Notes: generated from the sequence alone by a model not told the origin. A DNA stretch of 12,547 bases from Candidatus Dadabacteria bacterium (GCA_003229065.1 QIHJ01000431.1:1-12547), one strand, 5' to 3'. Positions 1 through 6,537 are shown, counted from the first letter of the stretch. Numbers and translations are program-made.

Positions 1-93
1 GCCTGTCATACTCGCGAATATAGCAAGGTTGCCTATAGGGTTTGTGATCGCGAGCATGGCAATCGCAAAGGTTATAAGTTCGGTTTTACTCAT
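1..93 (-). CDS. MarC-family integral membrane protein, N-terminal fragment (cut by the window edge)
   Basis: This is the first 31 codons of a minus-strand gene that runs off position 1. The translation begins MSKTELITFAIAML and continues into a hydrophobic helix with an NPIGNLAIF segment near residues 18-26. The D/N-P-x-G-N/A-x-x-x-F signature in the first membrane helix is typical of the MarC (YhgN/YchE-like) family, multi-pass inner-membrane proteins of unclear transport role that were historically, and probably wrongly, tied to multiple antibiotic resistance. An in-frame ATG three codons upstream (100-102) is an alternative start; neither start has a strong Shine-Dalgarno sequence. It diverges from the HtrA gene. 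The family call rests on one short motif plus hydrophobicity, so it is moderate. Confidence 0.6.
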   Translation of the reverse strand, partial: MSKTELITFAIAMLAITNPIGNLAIFASMTG

Positions 94-105
94 AGATCCC
101 ATCTC

Positions 106-133
106 ATTATTACCGCTTGAAAATCAATGTCAA
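106..133 (-). promoter_or_regulatory. Candidate sigma-70 promoter for the MarC-family gene
   Basis: On the minus strand there is a perfect -35 hexamer TTGACA (133-128), a 16-base spacer and AATAAT (111-106), a five-of-six match to TATAAT. Transcription would start near position 99, only a few bases before the ATG at 93-91, which implies a very short leader. This is a prediction from sequence only. Confidence 0.4.
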
Positions 134-222
134 TCCGTACTGAGTAGTCGATCAGATCAATATACTGTCTAAGTTTCATCAGTCACGGGTTGACCCGGGT
201 ATAAGCAGTAAAATTATTTTTC

Positions 223-250
223 TTGCCTATGGGTATTTGAAGTATATATT
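223..250 (+). promoter_or_regulatory. Candidate promoter for the HtrA-family gene
   Basis: TTGCCT (223-228, four of six to the -35 consensus) is followed by a 16-base spacer and TATATT (245-250, five of six to the -10 consensus). The predicted transcript would begin near 257. That leaves about 25 bases before the ATG at 282 and excludes the upstream in-frame ATG at 237 as the start. No envelope-stress (RpoE-like) or heat-shock promoter is evident here. Confidence 0.3.
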
Positions 251-270
251 ATCTAAATACCTAAAATCAC

Positions 271-276
271 AGGAGG
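271..276 (+). promoter_or_regulatory. Ribosome binding site that fixes the HtrA start
   Basis: AGGAGG is a full Shine-Dalgarno core, five bases before the ATG at 282. The longer reading frame opens at an ATG at 237 that has no such site and would put 15 polar residues ahead of the signal peptide. The start at 282 is therefore preferred. Confidence 0.85.
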
Positions 277-281
277 TGCGC

Positions 282-1856
282 ATGGCACGCTCATTTGCAC
301 AAATACTTATTATTCCCTTAATCTTATCACTGTTAATTATAGGCTGTGAAAAAGTAGATAAAGACATTCCCAAGGATAAAACATCAACAGAAAACTCGAA
401 GGCAGACAAAAATCAAGAAGCTGATACCGGTACTGACACAGATAATAATACTCAGACAAAGAAAGAAACCACGAGCGTAAAAACTTCGCTTCAGACCGGG
501 AGAACCGAGTTCCCTTCCTTCGCAGACCTTGTAGTCAGCCTGAAACCTTCTGTCGTCAATATAAGCACCACGAACGTCTTCCGTCAGAGGGGTTTTGCTC
601 AGAATAGGCCCAGGTCTCCATTTGGGGAAAACGATCCTATGGACGAGTTTTTCAAGAAGTTCTTCGGCAACCAGCCCCAGAAGGAGTATAAACGACAGGG
701 GTTGGGCTCGGGCTTCATCATCACTCAGGACGGGTACGTGGTCACGAATAACCACGTCATAGAAAAAGCTACGGATATACAGGTCGTTCTTCAGAACGGA
801 GATAAGTTCAAAGCGGAAGTTATAGGGAAAGATCCTAAAACAGATCTTGCCGTGCTTAAATTCGAGCCGGAAGAAGAGCTACAAGCCGTTGTGCTTGGCA
901 ATTCCGATAACCTCCGGATTGGTGATTGGGTCATAGCCATAGGTAACCCCTTTGGCTTGGGTTACACGGTGACTGCCGGGATTGTAAGCGCCAAGGGCCG
1001 CTCGCTTGGTTTCGGCGTTTATGACGATTTTATCCAGACCGATGCGCCTCTTAACCCGGGGAACAGCGGGGGACCGCTGTTTAACATGCAGGGACAAGTG
1101 GTGGGAGTGAATACCGCAATCGTAGCCAGGGGCCAGGGAATCGGATTCTCCATACCTATAAACATGGCCGAGTTTGTGATAAACCAGCTTAAGGATGGAG
1201 GGAAAGTAGTAAGGGGCTGGCTGGGTGTTTATGTGCAAAAGGTGACTCCTGAGATCGCTTCAAGCTTTGGCCTCGAAGAGGATGAGGGGGCGCTCGTAAG
1301 CGATGTCGAACCCGGAAGCCCGGCTGACAAAGCGGGAATAAAGCGCGGGGACGTAATTGTGGAGTTTGACGGTAAAAAGGTTGAGGATATCGCGGACCTT
1401 ACAACTTCTACAGCTGTAACGTCACCTGGATCTGAGGCGAAACTTACGGTTATTGAAGACGGGAAGACCAAAGAAGTTACGGTAAAGCTCGGTGAAGTGC
1501 CTTCAGACGATGCGGTTAGTGAAGAAGAGGCCCAAGAGCATAAACCCCTGGGGCTTAGGGTCAGGAATCTTAATGCCAAATTAGCAAAACGTTTTAAAAT
1601 AGAGGCGGGAGACGGTGTAGTTGTAACCAAGGTTGAAAACGGCGGTATTGCTTCAGAAGCGGGTATCAAGACCGGAGATGTGATTATAGAGATCGATAAA
1701 AAAGAGATTACAAATTTAGACAAGTATAACGACGCTTTAGATAGTATGAAAAGCGGCGGAACAGCTTTATTTCTCGTTAAAAGGGGCGATAACACCATCT
1801 ATGTCGCCATTAGGATCCCCGAGGACGATAAGGACGGCGGAGACGGGAAAGGTTAG
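282..1856 (+). CDS. htrA: HtrA/Do-family periplasmic serine endoprotease with lipoprotein signal and two PDZ domains
   Basis: This 524-residue DegP/DegQ-type protease-chaperone degrades or refolds misfolded envelope proteins. Residues 1-22 form a short signal peptide ending in a lipobox-like LIIGC, so Cys22 is probably lipidated. Residues 23-75 are a charged, low-complexity tether. The trypsin-like domain covers roughly 80-305, with the catalytic triad His158 (TNNHVI), Asp188 (KTDLAVL) and Ser262 (GNSGGPL). PDZ1 spans about 310-405 and PDZ2 about 422-515. An insertion rich in Phe, Arg and Pro (about 100-138) corresponds to the LA loop of the Do family. Length and domain order match DegP/DegQ; the lipid anchor is the departure from the usual soluble form. 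It stands alone in its transcription unit, divergent from the MarC-family gene. The family call is very secure; the lipoprotein call is an inference from the motif. Confidence 0.95.
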   Translation: MARSFAQILIIPLILSLLIIGCEKVDKDIPKDKTSTENSKADKNQEADTGTDTDNNTQTKKETTSVKTSLQTGRTEFPSFADLVVSLKPSVVNISTTNVFRQRGFAQNRPRSPFGENDPMDEFFKKFFGNQPQKEYKRQGLGSGFIITQDGYVVTNNHVIEKATDIQVVLQNGDKFKAEVIGKDPKTDLAVLKFEPEEELQAVVLGNSDNLRIGDWVIAIGNPFGLGYTVTAGIVSAKGRSLGFGVYDDFIQTDAPLNPGNSGGPLFNMQGQVVGVNTAIVARGQGIGFSIPINMAEFVINQLKDGGKVVRGWLGVYVQKVTPEIASSFGLEEDEGALVSDVEPGSPADKAGIKRGDVIVEFDGKKVEDIADLTTSTAVTSPGSEAKLTVIEDGKTKEVTVKLGEVPSDDAVSEEEAQEHKPLGLRVRNLNAKLAKRFKIEAGDGVVVTKVENGGIASEAGIKTGDVIIEIDKKEITNLDKYNDALDSMKSGGTALFLVKRGDNTIYVAIRIPEDDKDGGDGKG

Positions 1857-1900
1857 GGTATTCTGACTTTAATCAAAACTCTTTATTCCACTCTTTAAAT

Positions 1901-1924
1901 AGCTCCAGCGTGTTAGTCGGAGCT
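1901..1924 (+). terminator. Weak candidate hairpin after the HtrA gene
   Basis: AGCTCC (1901-1906) and GGAGCT (1919-1924) can form a 6-bp stem with a 12-base loop, followed by TCATTT. It lies 44 bases after the stop codon. The stem is short and there is no real T-run, so it may not terminate transcription. Confidence 0.25.
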
Positions 1925-1950
1925 TCATTTATGTGGATACACCTTATTTA

Positions 1951-1980
1951 TTGACAACAGAATGTATTTCATGAGAGAAT
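1951..1980 (+). promoter_or_regulatory. Candidate promoter for the NDH-2 gene
   Basis: A perfect -35 hexamer TTGACA (1951-1956) is followed by an 18-base spacer and GAGAAT (1975-1980, four of six to TATAAT). Transcription from here would start near 1987 and give a leader of about 120 bases, which contains the inverted repeats described at 2002-2068. Confidence 0.35.
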
Positions 1981-2001
1981 GATAGTGCGTGTAGGTCTGT
2001 T

Positions 2002-2047
2002 TGGGCTGTCTAGGGATTTTGCTAGAGACCAGGTAAGCCTAAGCCCA
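2002..2047 (+). other. Possible folded segment in the NDH-2 leader
   Basis: TGGGCT (2002-2007) can pair with AGCCCA (2042-2047). Inside it, GTCTAG (2008-2013) can pair with CTAGAGAC (2022-2029) with one bulged A. Together they could form a two-level RNA structure upstream of the ndh gene. It matches no riboswitch or leader family that I recognise, and the stems are short. Confidence 0.25.
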
Positions 2048-2053
2048 CATCAA

Positions 2054-2068
2054 ACGCGTAGTACGCGT
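2054..2068. promoter_or_regulatory. Perfect 7-1-7 inverted repeat upstream of the NDH-2 gene
   Basis: ACGCGTA, one G, then TACGCGT forms a perfect 15-base palindrome centred 46 bases before the NDH-2 start codon. The symmetry is typical of a dimeric regulator's operator, although in RNA it cannot form a stable hairpin with a one-base loop. No known operator is recognised in it, so the regulatory role is inferred from symmetry and position only. Confidence 0.35.
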
Positions 2069-2106
2069 ATTTAATTTATGGAACGAACCGGGAGGACTGA
2101 TCTTAA

Positions 2107-3417
2107 ATGCCTGAGACTACTTCTAAGCATATACTGATTCTGGGCGGCGGATTTGCTGGCCTGCAAGTGGCGCAGACTCTTGAGAAAATTTATTCGAAAA
2201 GAGACGATATAGAGATTACGCTCATAAGTGAGAAGAATTATCTTGTCTATACCTCCATGCTTGCTGAGGTGGTTTCGAGCAGTATCGAAGCTAAGCACGT
2301 AGTTATACCGCTAAGGGAGAGCGTCAAAAAAACCACATTTAAAGAGCTTGAAGTACGGAAAATAGACCACGACAAAAAAGTCGTCACATGCACCCATCCG
2401 CAAACTCGCGAAAAGCACAATATCACCTATGACTATATTGTAATCGCCATGGGAGCAATGGCAGGTTTTCACAATGTAAAGGGAGCACAGGAGTTCTCTT
2501 ATCCTCTGAAGAACCTGGCCGACGCTATGGTGCTGAGGAGTCATGTGATAGATATGTTCGAGCTCGCCGATATAGAGGAGAACCATGCGCTCCGCAGCAG
2601 CCTCCTGACGTTCGCAGTCGTGGGGGGCGGTTATACCGGTATCGAAGTAGCGGCGGAGCTTAATGATTTTGTGGACTCCAGCCGACGCTTCTATAAGAAC
2701 GTCAAGTCGGACGAGGTGAAGGTGGTGGTGATAGACCCTGGAGACAGGATTATGCAGGAGATGAGCGAGGGACTGGCTGAATACGGTATGAATCTACTTA
2801 AGAAAAGGGGTATGGAGTTCCGCCTTAATACCAGAGTGGATAGTGTGGGTATTGACCGTGTCGTGACTCACGACGGGGATACGATAAAGACTCATACGGC
2901 AATATGGGCAGCCGGAACGGCCCCTCAGCCCGTTGTAGCAGCGCTTCCATTTACAGATGAGAAAGGGAGAATAGAGGTGAACGAATTTACCGAAGTGCCG
3001 GGATATGAAGGGGTATGGGCTCTCGGGGACTGTGCTGTCGTGCCCGACCCGCACACCGGTAAGCCGTATCCGCCTACCGCTCAGCATGCTATAAGAGAAG
3101 CCGTTCGTACTGCACATAATGTAGCTGCCTATATAGACGGAAAAGAGTCTGAGAAAAGAGCCTTTATATACGTGACCCAGGGTATGCTCGCCCCTCTGGG
3201 GCACCGCTCCGCTGTAGCTGAGATAAAGGGGTTTAGGTTCTCAGGATTTTTCGCATGGGTAATGTGGAGGACTATATACCTTGGCAAGCTACCAGGATGG
3301 GACAGAAAGATTCGCGTTGCTCTTGACTGGTTTTTAGATATTTTTCTGCCCAAAGATATAGTTCAGCTCCGCTTCCTGATGAAACCAAATCAATCTCCGC
3401 CGGATGACGAAGGTTGA
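2107..3417 (+). CDS. ndh: Type II NADH:quinone oxidoreductase (NDH-2), FAD-dependent
   Basis: This 436-residue monotopic flavoprotein oxidises NADH and reduces membrane quinone without pumping protons. A first Rossmann fold at the N-terminus carries GGGFAG (13-18) for FAD, and a second carries VVGGGYTGIE (171-180) for NADH. The second FAD-contact motif is ALGDCA (305-310). The quinone-site stretch is PPTAQHAIREA (322-332). Residues about 376-425 are rich in aromatic and basic residues (FFAWVMWRTIYL) and form the amphipathic membrane anchor. The only cysteines are Cys95 and Cys309, so the redox-active pair of sulfide:quinone reductases is absent. An in-frame stop lies directly upstream (2104-2106), which fixes the ATG at 2107; GGGAGG (2090-2095) precedes it by 11 bases. 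Its 3' end overlaps the convergent cytochrome b fusion gene by 28 bases. It is the likely quinone-reducing partner of the adjacent bc-caa3 operon. Confidence 0.92.
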   Translation: MPETTSKHILILGGGFAGLQVAQTLEKIYSKRDDIEITLISEKNYLVYTSMLAEVVSSSIEAKHVVIPLRESVKKTTFKELEVRKIDHDKKVVTCTHPQTREKHNITYDYIVIAMGAMAGFHNVKGAQEFSYPLKNLADAMVLRSHVIDMFELADIEENHALRSSLLTFAVVGGGYTGIEVAAELNDFVDSSRRFYKNVKSDEVKVVVIDPGDRIMQEMSEGLAEYGMNLLKKRGMEFRLNTRVDSVGIDRVVTHDGDTIKTHTAIWAAGTAPQPVVAALPFTDEKGRIEVNEFTEVPGYEGVWALGDCAVVPDPHTGKPYPPTAQHAIREAVRTAHNVAAYIDGKESEKRAFIYVTQGMLAPLGHRSAVAEIKGFRFSGFFAWVMWRTIYLGKLPGWDRKIRVALDWFLDIFLPKDIVQLRFLMKPNQSPPDDEG

Positions 3418-4820
3418 GGATTCACATGCTTTCTGGATTTTAGAAAAGAAACAAGATCGCTTAACTCATCATTTGTAAGCGTACCGCCGAAGCCCGGCAT
3501 ATTTAACCCGCCGTTCATTATACGCCACGTAAGCTCATTGGCAGAAAGCCTGTCGCCTATATAAGTCAGGTTGGGCCCTCTTAAACCCCCGTGCCCTGAA
3601 ATAGTATGACAGTACAGGCACCCCTTATCGTTAAAGTGCTCTCCGCCTCTGTAAACCGGACCTGAGTCCGTGCCTATAATCTCCACAGTAAGAGGCTTGG
3701 CGTCAAAATGCGGCGACCAGGGGGAAGAGATGCCGATTGCCCAAAGACCTGAAATCGATCCGATTGTGAGCGCTACCATCGCAACCGCCCATGGACGACG
3801 GAGAGGGCTTCTCTCGCCGCGGTTCGAGATAAATGGCAGTGCGAATAGCAGGAGTCCTACCAACAGCGGCCCGAAGACCATGAGGACTGTCTCCATGGGA
3901 GGGGGCATTAGCGCAAGAAACGCGAAGTAGAATATGAAGTACCAGTCGGGCACCGGAAGTGCGTCAATATTAGACGGGTTCGGGGGTGCTCCTAAATCGG
4001 GAGGGCCGATTATTATCGCTATCAGAAGTATCGTAGTAATCACTATAAAGCCGAACACCATGTCCCGCCATGCTGCCACGGGCCAAAACGGCACGCCGTC
4101 CCGCTTGACGCTTGCCTCGTATTTCTCTCTATAGGTCTTCGGATCGACAGGCTCGCCCGCCTTGGGAAATTCCGAAATACCGTTTTTGATCACGAGATAT
4201 AAATGGAATACCAAAAATATGATAAGCAGTGCAGGGACAATGAACACGTGATATGCGAACATACGGCTCAGAGTGGCGCCCCCAATGGTTTCCCCGCCGA
4301 TTAAAAACTGCGCTACCCATTGCCCGATAAAGGGAATTCTGCCTGCCTGCTCTGAGGCTACAATCATAGACCACACGGCTGTCTGGTCCCACCTGACGAC
4401 CTGTCCCGAAAATGCCATGATAATAGTGAGCGATAGCAAAACGACACCAGTGATCCAGTTCATTTCGCGCGGGAATTTATATGACGCTGTCAGGTACACC
4501 CGGATCATGTGTATCCCCACGAGAAGTATCATTGCCGAAGCCCCCCAATTGTGAAGCCCCCTAACGATCCTGCCGAAATGAGTTTGATTGGTTATAAACT
4601 CGAGACTTTGGTAGGCCTCGCCCGCAGACGGCACGTACATGAAAGCGAGGGTTACACCGGTCGCAATCTGGAGCAGGAACGCAAACATAGTGGCGCTCCC
4701 GAACACATAGAACCAAGAAGCCGAGTTCTTGGGCACAGCGTGGGTCATAATCGGCCACAATGCACCCATCAAACCCGTTCGGTCTTCAAACCAGTTCCAT
4801 GCGTTATTAAAAAACTTCAT
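3390..4820 (-). CDS. Cytochrome b6/subunit IV/cytochrome c fusion of a bc-type quinol:cytochrome c reductase
   Basis: This 476-residue protein joins three parts in one polypeptide. Residues 1-215 are the four-helix cytochrome b core, with heme b ligands His90, His104, His191 and His206. The 14-residue gap in the last pair is the b6-type spacing rather than that of mitochondrial cytochrome b. Residues 245-365 resemble subunit IV and contain the quinol-site motif PDWY (291-294), a variant of PEWY. Residues 385-465 are a monoheme cytochrome c domain with CLYCH (401-405) and a probable Met441 ligand (MPGFGG). No cysteine occurs before residue 401, so the cysteine that binds the extra heme in b6f is absent. 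GGAG sits 8 bases before the ATG. It is the last gene of the operon, 51 bases after Rieske. The fused domain probably replaces a separate cytochrome c1 or f. Confidence 0.95.
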   Translation of the reverse strand: MKFFNNAWNWFEDRTGLMGALWPIMTHAVPKNSASWFYVFGSATMFAFLLQIATGVTLAFMYVPSAGEAYQSLEFITNQTHFGRIVRGLHNWGASAMILLVGIHMIRVYLTASYKFPREMNWITGVVLLSLTIIMAFSGQVVRWDQTAVWSMIVASEQAGRIPFIGQWVAQFLIGGETIGGATLSRMFAYHVFIVPALLIIFLVFHLYLVIKNGISEFPKAGEPVDPKTYREKYEASVKRDGVPFWPVAAWRDMVFGFIVITTILLIAIIIGPPDLGAPPNPSNIDALPVPDWYFIFYFAFLALMPPPMETVLMVFGPLLVGLLLFALPFISNRGERSPLRRPWAVAMVALTIGSISGLWAIGISSPWSPHFDAKPLTVEIIGTDSGPVYRGGEHFNDKGCLYCHTISGHGGLRGPNLTYIGDRLSANELTWRIMNGGLNMPGFGGTLTNDELSDLVSFLKSRKHVNPQPSSSGGD

Positions 4821-4871
4821 TCAGAGTGCTCCGTATTCATCATCATTAACATGTTCTTGTGCGTCCGTATT

Positions 4872-5384
4872 TTACAAAACTGTCGTAATCGGTATCGGGC
4901 TTGTTTTTATCTCTACCTGCCCGTCTTTTATCCTCACAGGGTAGCTGTAAAGGCCCCTCGGGGGCGGCCCTGCAGCAACGGTGCCGTCTGAGTAATATAC
5001 CCCTCCGTGGCATGGGCACATAAAGAGTTTCGCCCCTGAAACCCATCTCACGGGGCATCCGAGATGTGCGCAGTTTACCGAAAATACCGTAAGCTCGTCA
5101 TTTTTGCTCCGTCTTACCCATGCAGCGGTTTCCGCTGTAATTCCCGCCCATGGAAGAGGTGAGGCGTCTACAAAATTTACCTTCACGTACTCATCCAGCG
5201 TAAAGCTTCTGAGCTCCCCTACCGGTCTCCATATGGGTTTTGGCTTATTAACAATCGGAGCGAGAACAGAGCCCACTATAGGTATTCCTACCATAAGCGC
5301 AGCCAGGCTCCCGAGTGTAATGCTTATGTGAGTGAAAAACTGCCTCCTTGAGCACTCTTCACTCGTTTTGGTCTTTTCGCTCAT
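4872..5384 (-). CDS. Rieske 2Fe-2S protein of the bc-type complex (QcrA/PetC-like)
   Basis: This 170-residue electron carrier takes the first electron from quinol and passes it to the cytochrome c domain. The N-terminus carries a twin-arginine motif SRRQFF (12-17) and one membrane helix (about 20-43), so it is probably exported folded by Tat and left anchored. The cluster motifs are CAHLGC (105-110) and CPCHGG (123-128). Cys105, His107, Cys123 and His126 bind the cluster, and Cys110-Cys125 form the stabilising disulfide. The two boxes are separated by 12 residues, as in b6f-type proteins. The serine that usually follows CPCHG is Gly128, while the tyrosine two residues later is kept (Tyr130). 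This pattern is associated with low-potential, menaquinol-type Rieske proteins. AGGAG precedes the ATG by 9 bases, and the 5' end overlaps the upstream small gene by 26 bases, suggesting coupled translation. Confidence 0.95.
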   Translation of the reverse strand: MSEKTKTSEECSRRQFFTHISITLGSLAALMVGIPIVGSVLAPIVNKPKPIWRPVGELRSFTLDEYVKVNFVDASPLPWAGITAETAAWVRRSKNDELTVFSVNCAHLGCPVRWVSGAKLFMCPCHGGVYYSDGTVAAGPPPRGLYSYPVRIKDGQVEIKTSPIPITTVL

Positions 5385-5679
5385 TTCTCAGGTCTCCTAT
5401 CCATCCTATTAACGCTACCGTAAAAAGTGACAAACCTACAAGAAATAATATTATTATCGTGCTTACCACTTCATTGAACCCGACAGCCAAACTCCAAAGT
5501 ATAAATGTTATGCCCATAGCCATAATAGCAGGCCAGTACCCGGGTTTTGGTAGGTGCTCGGGAAGCGGCTTATGCCAGCCCTTAGGGATAGTGCCGCCGA
5601 TAGGGGTGTTTCCGGGCGGCACGGGCGCCGTGCTTTTTGTCCCGCCTCCCGGGGTGCTGAATTCTGATCCGTTACTCAA
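5359..5679 (-). CDS. Small two-helix membrane protein of the oxidase/bc operon (possible oxidase subunit IV-like)
   Basis: This 106-residue protein has a Pro/Gly-rich, probably unfolded head (1-45), two membrane helices (about 49-67 and 70-94) and a charged tail. The PKPGYWPAIMAMGI stretch (45-58) resembles the P-x-P-x-YWP entry to the first helix of small extra domains or subunits of heme-copper oxidases. I cannot name its family with confidence. The start is TTG at 5679-5677, ten bases after AAGGAG (5695-5690); no in-frame ATG has comparable support. It sits between ctaG and the Rieske gene and overlaps the latter by 26 bases. The position suggests either a CtaF-like oxidase subunit displaced from its usual place next to ctaE, or a structural subunit of the bc complex or bc-caa3 supercomplex. 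It has no cysteine, and its lone histidine (His36) lies outside the helices, so it probably binds no heme. Confidence 0.75.
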   Translation of the reverse strand: MSNGSEFSTPGGGTKSTAPVPPGNTPIGGTIPKGWHKPLPEHLPKPGYWPAIMAMGITFILWSLAVGFNEVVSTIIILFLVGLSLFTVALIGWIGDLRNERKDQNE

Positions 5680-5689
5680 TTTAGCTGTT

Positions 5690-5695
5690 CTCCTT
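5690..5695 (-). promoter_or_regulatory. Ribosome binding site for the TTG-start small membrane protein
   Basis: AAGGAG on the minus strand ends ten bases before the TTG at 5679-5677. The nearest ATG on this strand (5699-5697) lies ahead of the site and is out of frame. This supports TTG as the true initiation codon. Confidence 0.65.
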
Positions 5696-5721
5696 CATTT
5701 TAATTAATGCAGTGTTCACCT

Positions 5722-6537
5722 TTAAACGGCCTCCTGTCCCGCGGTACTAACACCCTCTTCGGGCGCTCCGTACCACTGGGCAATAGTTATCATGCTTGCG
5801 GTTAGATAAATGAGACAACCCGGGACCCACATAGTAAGACCTCCGATCTGCTGGTCCATACCGGGGGTAATACAGAGGTCGTTTCTGATAAACGCAAGCA
5901 GCCCCGCTGTGTCGGCCGGGTTTACATAGGCTGTATAAAGCCCTGCGCCCGCGAAAGTGATAAGCATCCCGAGAATCGTACACCCAAGACATGCGGATGC
6001 CAGATATAGCGTGCCGGTAAGGGGGTTAAGCCTCCTGCTCTCCACAGGAGCGAACACAGGCCACCAGAATATCATGCCTATGAAGACAAAGCTCAGTAAC
6101 TGCGCTATATAGAGCGCTTCGTTGTTAAGAGCCATATCGTGAAGAGAGGGCATATGCCATACCCACATGGCGCCTACTCCCAAAAACCATGCGATTACGG
6201 GATTCCCGAGAACTCTCATGATACCCTCGATAGGTTTTACTTCGAGGAGTTTTTCCGCCGTTCCTTTCGGGATTCCCAGAAGCATTAAGAGCGGCGCTAT
6301 CAGGAGAAGCAGTATGTGCTGAATCATATGGGCGCTGAATAAATAATATCTGCCCAGAAAGTCCAGCGGGCTCACAATAGCGAATAACATTACTAATACG
6401 CCCGAATAAAAGAGTACGGAATATCTGTTCAATCCGGCTCCCGCACCCAGAATGTACGCTCCTACTAATAAAGAGGCGAATATGAGAACCCAAGGCTCAA
6501 ATGACCATCCTGTATTAAGAAGCTGTAAAATTTCCAT
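5722..6537 (-). CDS. ctaG: Cytochrome c oxidase assembly protein of the caa3_CtaG family
   Basis: This 271-residue polytopic membrane protein belongs to the Bacillus-type CtaG family needed for assembly of caa3 oxidase, probably in forming the CuB centre. It is distinct from the single-helix Cox11-type protein also called CtaG. About seven hydrophobic segments run through the protein. Family marks are SAHMIQH (68-74, His70 and His74), WHMP (127-130, His128), LHD (132-134, His133), FWWP (157-160) and DQQIGGLTMWVPG (228-240). The histidines and Met71 are plausible copper ligands. GGAG lies 8 bases before the ATG. It follows ctaE by 42 bases and precedes the small membrane protein by 42 bases, so it keeps the gene order of caa3 operons. 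No Sco, heme A synthase or heme O synthase gene is in the window. Confidence 0.9.
   Translation of the reverse strand: MEILQLLNTGWSFEPWVLIFASLLVGAYILGAGAGLNRYSVLFYSGVLVMLFAIVSPLDFLGRYYLFSAHMIQHILLLLIAPLLMLLGIPKGTAEKLLEVKPIEGIMRVLGNPVIAWFLGVGAMWVWHMPSLHDMALNNEALYIAQLLSFVFIGMIFWWPVFAPVESRRLNPLTGTLYLASACLGCTILGMLITFAGAGLYTAYVNPADTAGLLAFIRNDLCITPGMDQQIGGLTMWVPGCLIYLTASMITIAQWYGAPEEGVSTAGQEAV

Noticed and set aside
1229..1798. 189-codon open frame on the minus strand inside the HtrA gene
   Set aside because: It is antisense to the PDZ domains of a clear HtrA protein, has no ribosome binding site that I can see and low-complexity Ser/Leu-rich content typical of a shadow frame.
1995..2050. tRNA or known riboswitch in the NDH-2 leader
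   Set aside because: There is no T-loop or anticodon arm and no conserved riboswitch core; only short pairings are visible.
2107..3417. Sulfide:quinone oxidoreductase as an alternative identity for the NDH-2 gene
   Set aside because: The conserved redox cysteines of that family are missing; only Cys95 and Cys309 are present, and the C-terminal membrane anchor and both dinucleotide motifs fit NDH-2.
4509..4991. 160-codon plus-strand frame crossing the gap between the cytochrome b and Rieske genes
   Set aside because: It is antisense to two well-supported genes and its translation shows no domain or motif.
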